From Antedon mediterranea (taxonomy: Eukaryota; Echinodermata; Crinoidea; Comatulida; Antedonidae), in the NCBI RefSeq assembly GCF_964355755.1, contig NC_092670.1, positions 30,369,795-30,429,794 on the forward strand: a DNA stretch of 60,000 nucleotides, read 5' to 3'. The notes beneath the pieces were generated by a model, which saw only the letters and a list, made by a program, of their open reading frames with translations, ran no database searches and was not told where the DNA came from. The number at the start of each line of letters is the position of its first letter. Position 1 is the stretch's first letter. Positions 1 through 15,400 of the stretch are shown piece by piece. The translations under genes were made by a program, and so were the position numbers.

Positions 1-424
1 AGATGTAATATTTAATAAACCTATTTACATAGAGTTTACAAGAAAAAAATGAAATAATAAAAGAAAAGACAATAACAAAGTGGTAGAATATTTGATTTAT
101 TTTGTTTGGTGGCATCTAGCTGGTTGTGTGGAGTTGTAGCTTAGTTGTTACTTAGATGCTCTGCTACTGATCCCATGCTACTCATAACAAAAACTCCAAA
201 AGTTATATGTAAGACATGTGTGCAGGTAGAGCATCTCTTATATGTTTCTGTTCTCATGTGAACAAGAAAACTATCTAATTAAAAATGTAGATAATAAAGA
301 AAAGAGTTTTTGTTTTTATGCTTGATTTTCTGGGCTTATGAAGTAACTACAGTTTTGATAATGGAAGTATTATTGAAGACAATTTGTATTAGATAATCAA
401 ACTTTAATTATTATTTCTTTGCAG
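1..424 (+). other. Intron upstream of the first visible DPY19-like exon
   Basis: AT-rich intron that ends in the acceptor TTCTTTGCAG at 424. I see no exon, repeat or RNA gene in it. Earlier exons of the host gene must lie before position 1. Confidence 0.6.
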
Positions 425-3400
425 GTATTTTTAGGGATGGGATTCCGGTCGTTTGATAGCATCACAAAATGGATGGGTATCAAGACGAAACAGTGCTATA
501 AGGTCAATCGAGGTCAAAATTTACCTCCAGTTGCAAACTGTGAAGGTAAATATTTATGATGATGTTACAGTATTTTTAAAATTAGTGAAGTTTTGAAATC
601 TTAAGCTTCACATTATATTATGTGGTGGTGGCCATGTATTGCAATTTGCACAAATTCTGTTCCACTTTTAATAAATAATTTGCCTCTTTTCGCAGGTATT
701 GGAGACCCATCATATTTCTACGTTACTGCAATTTTTGTTGAGCAGGGAATTATGATGGCTATCTTTTTCTTATTTGGTTATTACCTTAGCAACGATATCT
801 TCGGAGGACTTATCACTGTTATGGCTTTCTTCTTTAACCATGGAGAGGTAATAATACCAACATCTCAAATCTAAATTTTTTACAATCTTATAATCTGTGT
901 GCACTAGAAATTAAGCAGTTATAATAATATAATGATAACTATTGTTAATTATTACTGTGTCACTTTTTTTACTTTTGATCACAAACACTAAATCAAATTG
1001 GTGTTGATGGACAATTTTCAAACATTAACCAGATTTTGTTTAGTTACAAAACCTTTATTTTCAAAACTTGCAAACTAAAGTATTCTGAAAAACTCCTGAC
1101 AAAATATTCAGTTGATCTTAATACATTTTTCTTTCAGTGTACTCGTGCCCAATGGACGCCACCATTGCGTGAAAGTTTTGCGTATCCTGTATTTGTATTT
1201 GAGATGTTACTAGTAACGCACTGTCTAAGATCAACGGTATCTACGTGGAAGCATGTCATTTCTATTGCTGCCGCTGTCGTTGCTTTTATGCTTCCTTGGC
1301 AATTTGCCCAATTTGCTTTGTTGACTCAGGTATTTAAATTTGCTTTTTTGTTTGAAAAATTTAATTTAGTTCAATTTAATTTAACATTTATTTTGACCAA
1401 CATCCTACATATTTTAACTCGTTTAAAACAGATATCTCAATCTACTGTTAGTCTAATTTATACAATAACTAATTTAGGATACATCATCAAATAGTTAGTA
1501 ACACATGTGCCAAATCAGGCAATTCAACTACCTTTAACAAGCATAGAGTATTATGGTTGTTCAAAATGCACAATACAATTATGGATTTTATACGATTTTC
1601 AAGGTTTATACTTTTTTAGGCAACGAACAATTATTTTAGTCATAATGATTTAGACTTTTTCACGTAGCTTACTGTATTTAATTTATGGAAACAGGAACAG
1701 TCCTTAATTGAGAGGAAACTGAATAGAAAATTAATGGTGCAGGAGATGAACCAGGCTAAAAAGAGGCTGCCAAAAAGTACATCTTAAAACCATCAAACGT
1801 TTGTGTTTGACAAAGTACACAGAACAGACACAGTATCAAATTGATTCACAGACAATGCTGTCTGATTGATTTTAATATCCCATAATTCTTTTTGCATATA
1901 TATTTTGTGATGTGTTATTTGTTCATATTTACGAAATTCAACGGTTAGGTGAGGACAACGAATATGCTCGATACAGCGTAAAATCATATACAGTCAACAT
2001 AGCCGTTTTATTTGTTACGTACCCTTGCGCGAAGACGACGACCGGCAGCATCGCTTCTTTCCCTGTCTCGTGGTGCGGGGGCCCTTCAGAATTTCTTGGA
2101 TCTGGTGATACAGCATAGGCCTAGCCATCCTATAGTAGCTAGCGGCCTCGCATTAAAACGCCGCTTTTAACACACCCATTTTAACCCAATAAAAATGCTA
2201 TTTCATTAAACAATTAACTGTATATTTAAGATTATAGAATATATATACATTATTTTTGGCCGTTCTCCGTAAACAGGAAAATAGCAACTTTATCATCCTC
2301 AAAAAGTTAAGACGACAGAATTTTATTCTAAGCTCCGCCCACTTTGTTGAAACTCATGCATAAATTATTCATGAGCACCGTCCTGTGGCTTCTTGTCGTA
2401 TTTCGTAAAGTCCTGTTTGACTCTCTTGTAGTTGTATATAGTATATTCATGTCCGAACTATTTGAAAGTACATTTTTGTTAGGACAGTTGTTTTTGTTTT
2501 TTTAGTGTAGTACAAACTTAAATATTAGTTGACTGATTTCTTTTTCAGATTGTAGCTGTATTTGGTACCTATACACTTGGATACATCAATACAGACAAGA
2601 TGAAATGCATCCTTATAGCACATTCGGTATATAGTTATTACTATCACAAATTAACATTAACATAATCTGTTTCCACTTTACAGAACAAATATTAAATAAT
2701 TGTATGAAAATAGTAGGTAATACTAAATGTTATGGCAGTAAATATATATATATATATATACCCATTATCAGATCTTGAAAACACCTAGTCAGATTTCTAT
2801 ATTATCTAAGATATCTTAGGTCTTATTTTGGTAGATCAACCGGCACATTTTGTTGTGTGTGTGTCTTTGCGTTGCATCCTAGTGGAAAACAAGCTTTAGC
2901 CTACCTATGCACGTGGTTTTGTTATAAACGTCAATGTGTTTCTTACTTTTTCCATAGCTTGGTCTGTTCACAAGTTTTGTGTTTTTATTTGGTAATGAAA
3001 TGCTCTTCACATCTTTTTATGCTGCTGCTTTGCTGAGTCTTTGGGTGAGTTTAAACGAGTTAAAAATTAGACATGATAATAAAACACTCATATGTTGCAC
3101 AAACATACATAGAGTATCACATTGTGACGTCACAATACCACGTGACATCCATTGTTACTCGGCAACGGCCCAAGCGTTCATTTAACATACTGTACTGTAA
3201 ACTATCACATTTAGTTAGAAATCTATAATAAAACAATTATTATTGGTATTTCAATCAATTCAATCAAATATAAAAATAATCACAGTAATTTATTAATACT
3301 CTGTATATTTTTTTAACAGGTTGTGATTATGCTGGAACCCATAATCAACAAACTACCTCATTACATTATCACATTTGTAAGTTAACTTAGAGGAAATAAT

Positions 3401-6400
3401 TTTTTTGATATTGAGTTTCAGTTTAAAAGTATAAAAAAAAAAAAAAAAAAGCATTTGAATTGCTTAAAGGGGGATTCTGGGTTTAAAATTGCTTTTAAAT
3501 ATTGTTTATATTATTAATAAAAAATATTATAACAATATAGACATGTCAGAATGAAGAAGTAATAACGAGCAATTAAATTTCATATACATTTTAGGGAAGC
3601 TCATTAATATTCATGAGATATTCACAAAATCACGTCATCAGTGGATTCCAAAATCGCGACGTCATGCACCCGATCATTGTGAAATACATTTTTTGTAGAT
3701 TTTTTTTAAGCTAGGCCTAAAGTGTAATAATAACAGTAGTAGCATATATTTATTTGACATTTAATGAAATACAAAATTTAGTAATCCTACAGATTACGGA
3801 GTCATAAATTATATACTATTTTTATACCTCGAATAGTACAGATCGTATTATTACGTACTAGGCTAGGCCCAGCCTAAATCATTTTTTTAATAGGTGAGAG
3901 CCATTCTAATGGAATGTATACGTTACGCTTCATTTACTAGGACAATGTCATAAATTACTAACATTGCAAATAAATACATTTATAAAAGATTTTCCAGGAT
4001 AGCCCAAAAAGCTTATTAGCTTATGTCCATTTGGATCCTTTGTCTGTTGTATATTTTGATATTTCAAGCATGCAATAGTATTTCCAGAAAGGGATAATAA
4101 CAAAATCTGAATCTGATAACCACTGTGACACTATTTGGACATTTATGAGAAGTCTTTATTATTATATTTCTTATATAGATTGGCCAAATTTTCTTGTTAC
4201 TTGTTGGTACAGTAGGATTCAAGTTTCTTCTATCTCGTTTACTGTCAGTCACAGATGATGTAAGTGAATAAATATTTTAAAAGGTTAATTGTTGCTTTTG
4301 TTAAATGATAAACCATATTGCTATTTTGTAGTGCAAGTCCACTCACAATTTCAAATGTACACTAATGTTATTGACATTGTGTTGGATTAATTCTATTTTA
4401 ATTTATTCTTTTGTAAAATTTAATGTATATATTATGAATGTATGAATATCAAGAAATTGTAAAGCCAACTTGGACAGTGGTGTACGATGTAAACTGACAT
4501 GATGAGTCAAAGTTGCTGTCTTGTCCTGCCGTGGTTCTTGTCCAGTCGAGGTTCTTGTCCAGCCGTGGTTCTTGTCCAGCCGTGGTTCTTGTCCAGCCGT
4601 GGTTCTTGTCCAGCCGTGGTTCTTGTCCAGCCGTGGTTCTTGTCCAGCCGTGGTTCTTGTCCAGCCGTGGTTCTATTATAAACAATAGTTTTAGGTCCTC
4701 AGGGTCTACATCAAAATGACCACATTTGTACTGGGAATGTTTTAAACTACATTTGACATCCGTCAGACAGGGGAGGTGGGTTGTGAGTAATGGGATATCA
4801 ACATAACTGGTGCTGGAGAGATATTAAACTATATTTTGTGGGTACATGGGTTGGTGCTTATTAGGGACAGACTGGTGTCAGGGGGTTATGAGGTATCAAT
4901 ATGATCGGAATTGTACTGGAATGTTTTTAAACTAAAACCCAGCCGTGTTGCCTGATTGCTAGTTATATCCAATTCTAAAGTCTACACTAATTGCTTTTAT
5001 TAGGCACATATTGGTAACTTATTCAAGTCAAAGTTCACAGGTTACCAGGACTTTCACACTATGCTGTATACATGTGCTGCAGAGTTTGATTTTCTAGAAT
5101 TTAAAGTAAGTATTTCAATTTAATTTAATTCGTCACTATGACGAATTATAGGTTATGCATTGATTTAAATAAAGATAATTGATTGATTGAAGATATATTG
5201 ATTGATTGATTTTCTCAGAATCTTCAATTATTTATAATATATGATAGGATCTTGCTAATGCAAATACAATAGCCGGTATCATAATCCGATCAAAGATCCT
5301 TCTGCATATATAATGTCATAAACCACATTTGTTACATAATAATAAAGACATAAGTTACTTTTTATCTAGATTTCATTATAAATCATGTGTATAATCTATA
5401 CACTAAGAAATAAAATTGAACAAACAATAGGCCTACGGATAATAACAAAAAAATCTCGTTTCGTTTCCCAAGGTGAGATTCGATCTCGGTACCTTGAGTG
5501 CCATAGACACGAGCACAGACCACCGAGCCATACACAACTGACTAAAAGTTGTAGTAAGATTCCTCTGTGTATTTACTATGCAGTAACCAATTGTGCAGAT
5601 AGATTATTACATACCGCAATTAATTATAATTTTTTACTAGGATGACATCTTAAAAAAAATTTAAAGAATGATGCACTGTCAAACTATATACTTTTAACTT
5701 TAATATATGAACTTCTTAATGAAGAAAGTTAATGTTAAGTTTGTTGTTTCGGCCTAAGAAAATGTTATAATTTCTTTGATTGTCGAAATTATTTAAAAAA
5801 AATTTAATATGCCATTAATGATGACTTAATCATCTTTTGTTCTCTTACTTCCATAATAAATCATACATATGATGCATACACATCAAGAAATTGAAATAAA
5901 AAATAGGTGTTCCCGAGCATTCTGACGATCAATATTAATTTGAAAATTTAGCATATTTTCACCAATTTGTTAACTTACACGTGCGTAGGCTGTCACTTTT
6001 GACGTGCTCGTATAACGCAGTTCCGCGATCAAAAGTGAATAAAATATGATGATATTATTAAAGAAAGGTTGTACAACAGAAATCGGACAAAAACAGTGCG
6101 CATTAACGTTTGCGCGTGCAAAAATCTGCGCACTCATGGCATTTTTTTTAAAAATTGCCTGAAACCTACTCTAATTTCATCGAAAGTAAATTTTGACAAT
6201 TAAAAAAATGTTAAGCGCGCGTACGCATGCGTTATATGCGCTACGCACATAATTGTATTGCCATAATGATGAAATATGACCTGAAATTTATGAGTACCAT
6301 TCTACCAAATTTTGTTTAAAAGTGATTCATGCTTGTGAAGACGTGATTTAGTTAAATCGTGCGTAGACCGCGTAATTTTTGATTGCGCACCGTAAAAACA

Positions 6401-9400
6401 TAACCACATCGATTCCTGGCCATAAGGAATATACTCTGAAAAATTGACTTAGCTAGATGAAACTGATACCAAGATAATTCACGGACAAAATATTGCTAAG
6501 GAAAGAATAAATAAATAAATAAATAAAGATCCTGACAGAATCAAGAGGTTATATGCATATCATGCATATAACCTAAATATGAGATGACATATGAAATCAC
6601 CAAATCACTGTAACCTAGAAGAGAATGGCATATGACAGAAAGAAATGGAAATTGACTATATTAATTATTATTTCTAAAAACCAATAGATGCACTGATTAT
6701 GTTTAAATAGCATAGTATAAAACTGACTCCAAATAACAAGAGGCAAGTCAGTGATTCAACGTTTTAATCTTTATTTGATCATTGACTATAATTATAATTT
6801 TTTTTTAGACAATATTGAAGTTATCATATTCATTACTCATTCCAAGTGCTATTATAGTTATTTTAGTAGTCGTCTATCATGTAAGTATTTCATTTAATAA
6901 TCAACATAGAGTTAATTAGGTTCTCCTTTCTACATCTTTATTTTTGGTGTAATAACCTAAAAACTAAATATTGTAGTTGGTCCTTTGTCTGGACATAATC
7001 CACCAAAACTGTGTAGAAGAACAGCTTGAGATAATAATAATAGTGGTCTTTTGTATCTTTTCTTACAATATGTCACGTTAATTTTGTGTGCATACAGGGA
7101 CATTGGGATTTGCATTTAAAATAAAATAAACTTAATGTTTCCATACTATCTGCTATTAAAGAGGAAAGCATATCAATTTGCTCTTTGTTGCACAGATTGA
7201 TTGAGAACTAGTATGTTTTCTAGGTGATTTAGATAGACATTTTCTGTTAAGTGTTATACATTTATATTTTAACATTCTTCTAGTTTGGTGTTTTGGAGTA
7301 CAACATTTGGCAGACGTACATATCCAATGAAAAAGATGAAGATGAATCAAAAGATGTAAATCTTCCACCGTAAGAAATTATCAATTCATTTTAAAATAAT
7401 TTGTTTAATTTTTCTTTTATTTATGTTAGAGTAATATGAAATAATTATTTAATTTACATTAGTTACAAAAATGTATATGATAATGTAATTACAAAAAAAG
7501 TATATTGATTGCTTGATATTCATCATTTGTTTTATGTAGAGTTCCAAGACCAAAACCACATGCTGAAGTAAGTTTGCATCCAGAAAAACATTTTAAATGC
7601 TATATAACTTAGTACTACTGTATATTCTCTGGTATAATCCAACCTGCCCCTAGAACACGACATTAGGCTTACTTTGAGGGGTAGGACTGTACCTAGGGAA
7701 AGCCTGGTTCAGGAACAAAAATGATTGGTAAACATTTCTTATTAAAACTCATCTAAACTGGCTAGAGAGAAGCCTACATCTAGAACAAAAGTCAATGGTG
7801 GGACTATACCCAGGGATGTGCCTGTTTGTGAAATCAGACATACTGTAAAATAGACATAAGGATATGGTGAAATACCATATCCTCATATATAAAAGTCATG
7901 GTTATTGATTTTTTTTCTAAATATGACCACACTGACTCAAGGGACATTTTATTTTAACAGAATCATAAACTAGTGACATTTGTTTAAAGCTCCTAATTAG
8001 TTTTACCAAATTATTATGTACCTTATTTTGTTCGTGTTATACTTATTGAGGCATAATAGTAAGTTGACCTACCCTGACAATTTGTTTAGGCCTATGAATT
8101 AAAGTTTATATCATTAATACAATAATATATAATTAATACATTTCTTGTTTTGTCAATTTTTATTTGCTCTTAAGCTTCTTTACCATGTCTTTCAACTAGC
8201 TGCCTTTACAGTAATGGCTCTCATCATTATGCGGTTAAAATTATTCTTCACACCGCATCTTTGTCTGATGTGTTCTTTATTTGCATCAAAACAGGTAATT
8301 CTTATCTTCTTTTTTCATTTCATTAACAAGCATATTTACATTTGAGGTTTGTATAACATTTCTATTGCAGTTTAGGTTATTATTTTTTGAAAGAATGAGG
8401 GTGCAGGATACTTTCTGTGTATACTAGTTGTGTGAAAAGTTATTGTAGTATGTAATTTGTCTAAAGCTCTGTCTACATTATCAAATTATTTGACAAAAAA
8501 TGTGTAATGTGCCCAAATATGGTAGTGATATGCCATCATCAAGTCCATAATGGGCACATCACATTTTTTTGTCGCACAGATCTTTACTCGTACACCTATC
8601 TATTGGTGAATATTCCAACTTTTTTCACAGTTGAATCTTTGTATTGTAGACAAATTACTTTGGTGTGATTGTCTGATTGTTATTACAGTAGGTTAATGGA
8701 ATATGTTTGGCTTACTAGTACTCTACTTTATTTAACCTAGCCCAGCTGCGGTTGGTATACATTATGGGTTCCTGGGGGTTATTCAACATTATGCAGCAAC
8801 ATATATAATTTGTCCTGTTTTTTAACTTTCCAGCTATTTAGTTTTTTGGGAACACGTACACGTCAGTATTCAATTGTAATATTGCTCATTGCATTGATGG
8901 GTGTATCAGGAATTTCTCAGCTAAGGTCGCAGTGGAACATTAAAGGTGAATTTAGCAATGGACCACAAGAAGAACTGCTAGAATGGATAATAGCAAAAAC
9001 ACCAAAAGGTAGGCAAACTAACTTGTAATTGTTCAATAAGTCGAGTGGTTAGGGCAGGGCGCCACAAACCATAGCCACAGCATCTCTCAGCAAGTATAAT
9101 CGGATAAGGATTTAAAAATTGAGGTCCAGTGTACACATCTGGTTTGTGTGCACTTGCATCTCGCAAGAGTAGGGGGTTGCCACAGTGTATTGGTCAAACT
9201 CAGCCCATGTCGTGGACAGACACGCTGTTTGGTGGCAGAGCTCACAAAGTGAGATGTCAGTCAACTACGCTTTGAGACAGTTTTTTAAAAATTGCAATAT
9301 TTAAAATAAGAATCCATTTATCTAGGTTTTCTTGTGATCCTCTGCTTTTGTATGTGAAAAAAAGTATTATGAGATACAATTACATACCTCAATTTACAAA

Positions 9401-12400
9401 ACATTGTGATGTCATACTACTCTAGTGTAAAAAAGGATGTGATTTTACAAATATTAATAGTGAATTTTGACAATTTACTACTTGCATGGTGTCTCAATGT
9501 AATGCGCAAAAATACAACACTATGCACATAGATACAACTATATTTGTCAAAGATCATTATCTTTTTTTTCTTTTTTCTGTAATTTTTGTGTCTCGCATAT
9601 CTCTAAAACAACATTTCGTAACTTTCTCAACATATCGTCATTCACGTGAAGTTGCTAACATTTTCATGACGTTTACAATTGCGCAATGTGACTTGCGCGT
9701 GATTTTATGAATTTCACATTTTTAACATAGGTTGAAAACAAAAAAACATTTTATAGTTTCTAAAATAAACAGTGAAAGTTATTTTTATTACATAATTCAG
9801 GAAGATAATGAGTTGTAGATATTGGATCATGCAATAATTTGGCTAACCAGACAATGTGACGTCATCATATGGCAACTTAAATTTATAAAACATAGGATTT
9901 TTGTCTCATTTAATAGAGCGTATCTTCACTTATTCGTATTTTCAATATGTTTTAGCTTCTCAGAATGAAAAGTGATACTCATGATTAAAATGTTGGATGC
10001 TGTTGAATTGTAGATTTGAATTCATTTTGTTACGTCATCATATGGCCAGTTGAATTATAAAAGTCGTATTTTCATAGTCTATTACGTGCCTGCTTACCTG
10101 GATAAACCCGACAATAGCCCTTTTCCACGAAGTGCGAAACAAATACGAAAAGAAGAATTCTACCCGAATTCACCTCATAAAGAATGGTACATTCCGCTCT
10201 AGCGCCCTCTCGTGGGACCACTCCCACGTGTTACCGTCATCATTTCTTTTCGTACTGTCACGAAGACAAGACGAAGTTTGAGCGTTGCAATACGTCACAA
10301 ACGAGGGAGAAATACAACCTTATCTGAAGCTAGCCGAGGCTAAGTTGAACTATTGATATACTATTTATATCTATTAGTATACATTGATTATTGATACGTT
10401 GGAAACCGTTGCCCTGTTTGGTTAATCTAACAGGGCAAAAATACCGTTAGACTAGAGAACTAGTTGTTGGATACGTTGCAAATCGTTGCCTCGTCTACGC
10501 ACGAGGCAAAAATTTTTTCACATACCGGGACTGTTCACCGGCTTTGTGTAGCATTTATTAGAATCAGTCAGGCGTATCCACTGTTGCATAGTACGTTAGA
10601 TACTCTGTTAGGGTGTGTTTGTGTGCTTTGTTTAGGCGTTCTTCGTCATCATGCCAAAACAAGAGTGCATCCAGTGCAGGGGCCCACGAGCAACACTTAA
10701 GTGGGACCGCCACATGCGGTGCGTTAGCTGCCGTACGTGCAGCCAGTCAGATCCGTGCGAAGTTTGCGTACGCTGGACGCCTGCTAAATTCGCATCGCTT
10801 CCACGTCCCGCGGGACGTGTTATTGAACAGAAAGCAGTTGCTATCGCACCTCAGGAGGAAGGCGCAACTGCAATGGACGTTCCGGCTGAGAACGTACCAC
10901 GCGAGGAGGTGCCTGTTGTTCTCGCAGCTCCCGCGCATGAGCCAGAGGCGGGTTCCGCGCCTGTTCCCGCTGCGGATACTGAGCTATCTCCAGCGGTTAT
11001 TCAAGCCATCGCGGCAGCGGTGAGGGCTGCTCCACGGGACAAGCCCGCGGTGTTCCCTCAACCACGCCCTCCATATATTCCATATATTCCGGTGCCTCCA
11101 CCTCAGACGCCACTGTCGTATTCTGAGGGACCCTCAATGGAGGAGGGATACACGAGCGACCGTACTATGCTCACGATCTCCGATGAGGAGAGAGCCGCGC
11201 AGTTGCGGAGGCCCGGCGAGGAGGGGCTACAGGCGCTGGTTAATAAGATTCTTCCGGCGGTATTGGAATATCTAGGCATCGAATACGCTTTTCGCGAACC
11301 GAAGCCAACCCCATCTACAAAGCGTTTCTCGACGTTTGGGGTACGTACGCCTCTCCGTAAGGTTACAACGTGCCCAGTCGTTCCTCTCGACCCGGAGCTG
11401 GTCGACCGCGTGGACGCTATCGCGCGCGAGACCAGTACGCGTAGACCGGCGCCGAACATTCTTTCATGCGCTTTTCCGGTACCTAGAGCTCAATTTGATA
11501 GGTACATTGCTGCGCCAGGCGTGCCTGATGCCGCCAAGGACCGGGTTCGGGAGGACCAAGGATTAGAAGCGGGAAAGACTACTTACCTTGCTCCGACGGC
11601 CGCGAAGACAGAAGATACGCTCCTCACGATCGATAGAGCGGCCCGCGAGACACTTCGAGTAACATCCGTCTCCGGCTACTTGCTGTCGTTTTTGGCCGAT
11701 CCGGACCACCCGCGGGAGTTCGATACAGAGGTCATTGCGCTGCTGCAACAGATCACGGGGCTAATTGTCGACCAGCAGGCGTTTGTATCTTTAACTTCTG
11801 CCGCCGCGCGTCGTGTCAACGTACTACAAAGTACTGATATCGCGCCAGCGCATTATCGCAGGTTCACGGCTTCTGAGTCCCTCGGGGCTAAGGACTTGTT
11901 TTTTGGTAGTTTCGCCCAAAAAGAGGACAAATGGGCGCGCGAGAGGGAGGCCCGTCGGGAAACGCGCGCTCGTTTCCCACAGAAGCGTCGGGCTAGCCGC
12001 GGCCGCTCGGGCCCGTCCAGGCCACCTCCCCCTCTCCCAGCTCCGGTACCGCCGCAGTCGCGACCGCAGCCGTCGAATGTCCCACCGGCGCGGCCTGACA
12101 CGCAGGCTTCTACATCTCGCGCGCGCACCCCATACGGCAACAACAGCTACCGATATGGCCGGACTGCACGAGGCAGGGCCGGACGGTCTGACGCTACCCA
12201 AAAGAGTGGTAGGCGTCCGGGTGCGTTTGCGCGCCGCCGGTGACGCGTTCGATGCGCCCGTCCCCCCGAGCGACGGGCAGGTGGGGGGTCGCCTAAGACG
12301 GTTCGCCCGAGTGTGGGAGACCCTGTCGGAGGACAGGTGGGTTCTCTCCACAATCAAGAACGGCTATTCCATCGAATTCACGAGCCCCCCGGTGAGCGGG

Positions 12401-15400
12401 GGCGCTCGGTCGACGAGGATTCCTCCAGAGCCACACATGAGACGTGCGCTCCTGGACGGCCTCTCCACCCTGCTCCAAAAAGGAGCAGTGGAGGAAATCG
12501 ACGCTCGATGTACCGTCTCCGGGCACGAGTCCACCGTCTTCTTAACAGAAAAAAAGACAGGCGACTGGCGACCCATCCTAAATTTAAGGAGTCTAAACAA
12601 GCGGTTCATTCATCCCCAGAGGTTTCGGATGGAGACAATCTCATCCATCCTACTGGGTTTAAAACATGGAGACTGGGCAGCCTCGATAGACCTGAAAGAT
12701 GCTTACTTTCACGTTCCTATCGCAGAGGCAGATCAACGTTGGCTACGTTTCAGAATCCTCGACCGTCTGTACCAATTCGTCGCCCTGCCGTTCGGCCTAT
12801 CGACGGCTCCGCGCGTGTTTACACGCATAGTCAGAACGCTGGCGTCGTTCTTCCACAAACATGGCATAAGAGTGTTCATGTACCTCGACGATTGGTTGGT
12901 CGTGGCCCAGTCCAAGGACAGACTGATGAGCAGTCTACAATATGTCCTTCTGGTAACGGAACAGGCAGGTTTCATTGTCAATCGGGAGAAGTCGTGCCTG
13001 GTGCCGACACAATCCCCGTTGTACCTCGGAGCACAGATAAATCTCGTTACGGGCTTGGCATCTCCATCCCAACAACGCATCGCGTCTGCAATGAGTGCAG
13101 TACGCAATCTAATATCTGCTCATGCTCCGACGGCTTACGAATGGCTCAGAGCACTGGGTTGTCTGGCCAGCTTCGTTGCCTTAGTTCCGTATTGCCGGCT
13201 GCGTATGAGACCTTTACAGCTGCATCTGCTGGCTCATTACCGACCGCACTTAGACTCCCTACACAAAGTGGTCCTGTCGAATACATTCATTCAGACGCAT
13301 CTCGAATGGTGGCTGGTGGAAGGCAGGTTGACTGTGGGAATGCCAATTCAAAAATCTCTGCCGGACGTCCGTATAGAGACGGACGCTTCCGAGACAGGCT
13401 GGGGCGGTTGCTCCAAGGCACTTCGCGCCTCCGGCCTTTGGACGGCCGAGGAGGCGCGATCCCACATCAACCTCCTAGAACTCTGGGCAGTCGAAAGGAC
13501 CTTGAAGGCCCTTCGACATCACGTGGCCGGTCGTCACGTCCTTATCCATTCCGACAACTCAACAGTGGTAGCATATATAAATCGTCAAGGAGGCACGAAG
13601 TCCCCGACGTTATGCTACCACCTGTGGACACTGATGTTGTGGTGCATAGACAACAACATCATGCTCTCGGCTGCCCACATTGCGGGCAGCCTCAATGTTG
13701 TTGCGGACGCTCTGTCCCGACAAACACTATGTCCTACGGAATGGCGCCTTCTACCCAGCATCGCCGCACTGATATTCGACCACTTCGGGCGGCCTCACAT
13801 AGATCTGTTTGCGACGTCAGACAACACGCAGCTCCCGACCTTTTGCACACGGTTCCGGGATGCACGTGCGTGGGCGGTGGATGCCCTGTCCATACATTGG
13901 GACGGACTATGGGCGTATGCATTCCCACCAATATCACTGATTCCAAATGTTCTGACGCGCATTCAGCGCCATCCTTGCCGGGTCCTCCTGATCGCCCCGG
14001 GTTGGGCTCGACAAGCGTGGTATCCACTGCTTCTCGACCTGCTCTACGATCATCCCCTGCGTCTTCCAGATCGCGAGGATCTGCTGACGCAGGGCCGAGC
14101 TCAGTTCCCATTGCGGAACTTACAATCCCTGCGCCTGACTGTATGGCCATTGTCAGGGATCAGCTCCGAGACTCAGGCATTCCAGATGGCCCTGCCGCCC
14201 TCGCGGCGAAATCTCGTCGGGAATCTACTCTTACCGTCTACAATAGCCGACTAAAACATTTCTTTACATGGTGCAGGCGACAACAGGTAGAGCCGGGGTC
14301 GATCACCCTCGGACAAGTTTGCGCCTTCCTGCATTACCTGTTCGAGTCAGGTCTTCAGGTCCGCACCATTTCGGGCTATAGATCCGCCATTGGCGCGATC
14401 ACGCCAACACTTAAAGACGGTTCCTCTATATCGGCATCTCCCGTTATCACTCAACTGATACGGGGAATGTTCAGAGAACGACCTCCAGTCAAGGTCTTGA
14501 TTCCTCGATGGGATGTTAACGTCGTCCTAACCGCACTTACTCGCCCGCCATTTGAGCCTATGAGTAAGGCTACTCTGTATAATGTCTCGCTGAAAACGGC
14601 GTTCTTGCTCGCTTTAGCATCATGCAAACGCCGAGGCGAGTTGCACGCTCTCTCCTTGGAACCAGGTCATGTTAGGTTTGAGCGGGCCGGCGTGAGGCTA
14701 GTGTTTAGGAAAGATTTCCTTGCCAAGACACAGACGTTAAAATTTTCGCCGCCTGCTGTGTTCGTTCCCACCATCACATCTTTTTCATCGGCAGACGGAG
14801 ATAAGCTTTGGTGCCCAGTCAGGGCTCTTAAGTGGTATATCCACCGCACTAAGACGATTAGAGACGGAGTGTCTCACCTCTTCGTCGCTTCTGTTCCTCC
14901 ATACCGCGCGGCCGCTAAGGCAACAATAGCGAGATGGGTCGTTGCAACTATTCAAGACGCGTACACTTCTTCAGACACACCGCCACCGGCACATATGCAC
15001 CAAGTGCGCGCGGTTTCCACTTCGTGGGCGTTGTTCTCGGGCGTCCCTGTAGCTGACATCATGGAAGCGGCGTGGTGGCGAACACAGTCGACATTCACCT
15101 CACACTACCTGTCGGACATCTCCGCTAACGTGGCACCAGTGGCAACGGCGATACTAAAGCCTCGACTATAGGTATGTATAAGTCAATTTTCTAACTTGTC
15201 ACCCGCCGCCGACTAGATTCCTAGTCCGGTGCTACACTGGCTATTGTCGGGTTTATCCAGGTAAGCAGGCACGTAATAGACTACACAAACCAGAAATGGT
15301 GTTGGTAGTCTATAAGTGCTGCTTACCTGGATAAACACCCGCCCGCCGTCCCCTCAGACAAGAGGTCTTGAGAAATGATGACGGTAACACGTGGGAGTGG

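Larger units (their letters stand above)
5106..6808 (+). other. DPY19-like intron with SINE and degenerate repeats
   Basis: Besides the SINE at 5452-5541, this intron has a CG-rich degenerate repeat at about 5930-6430 (GCGCGTGCAAAAATCTGCGCAC). That stretch resembles one at 27970-28060 and may be the same old family. An (AAAT)n tract is at about 6505-6527 and a palindrome at 6547-6573. A small hairpin, TTCGTCACTATGACGAA at about 5129, resembles CTCGTCACTATGGACGAG near 26904. No gene was seen. Confidence 0.5.

Noticed and set aside
1036-1494. 152-residue continuous frame
   Set aside because: Only its middle (1138-1329) is a DPY19-like exon; both sides are intron read in frame, as shown by the acceptor CTTTCAG and donor GTATTT.
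4449-4719. Overlapping open frames on both strands across the 17-bp minisatellite
   Set aside because: They arise because the 17-bp unit has no stop in several frames; no start context, domain or splice evidence supports a protein.
10464-11023. Short plus-strand frames at the start of the DIRS element
   Set aside because: They overlap ORF1 in other frames and lack conserved motifs.
12313-14142. Upstream two thirds of the 952-residue open frame ending in the tyrosine recombinase
   Set aside because: It runs opposite in frame to the conserved reverse transcriptase ORF and has no family motif. It is a by-product of G+C-rich codon usage.
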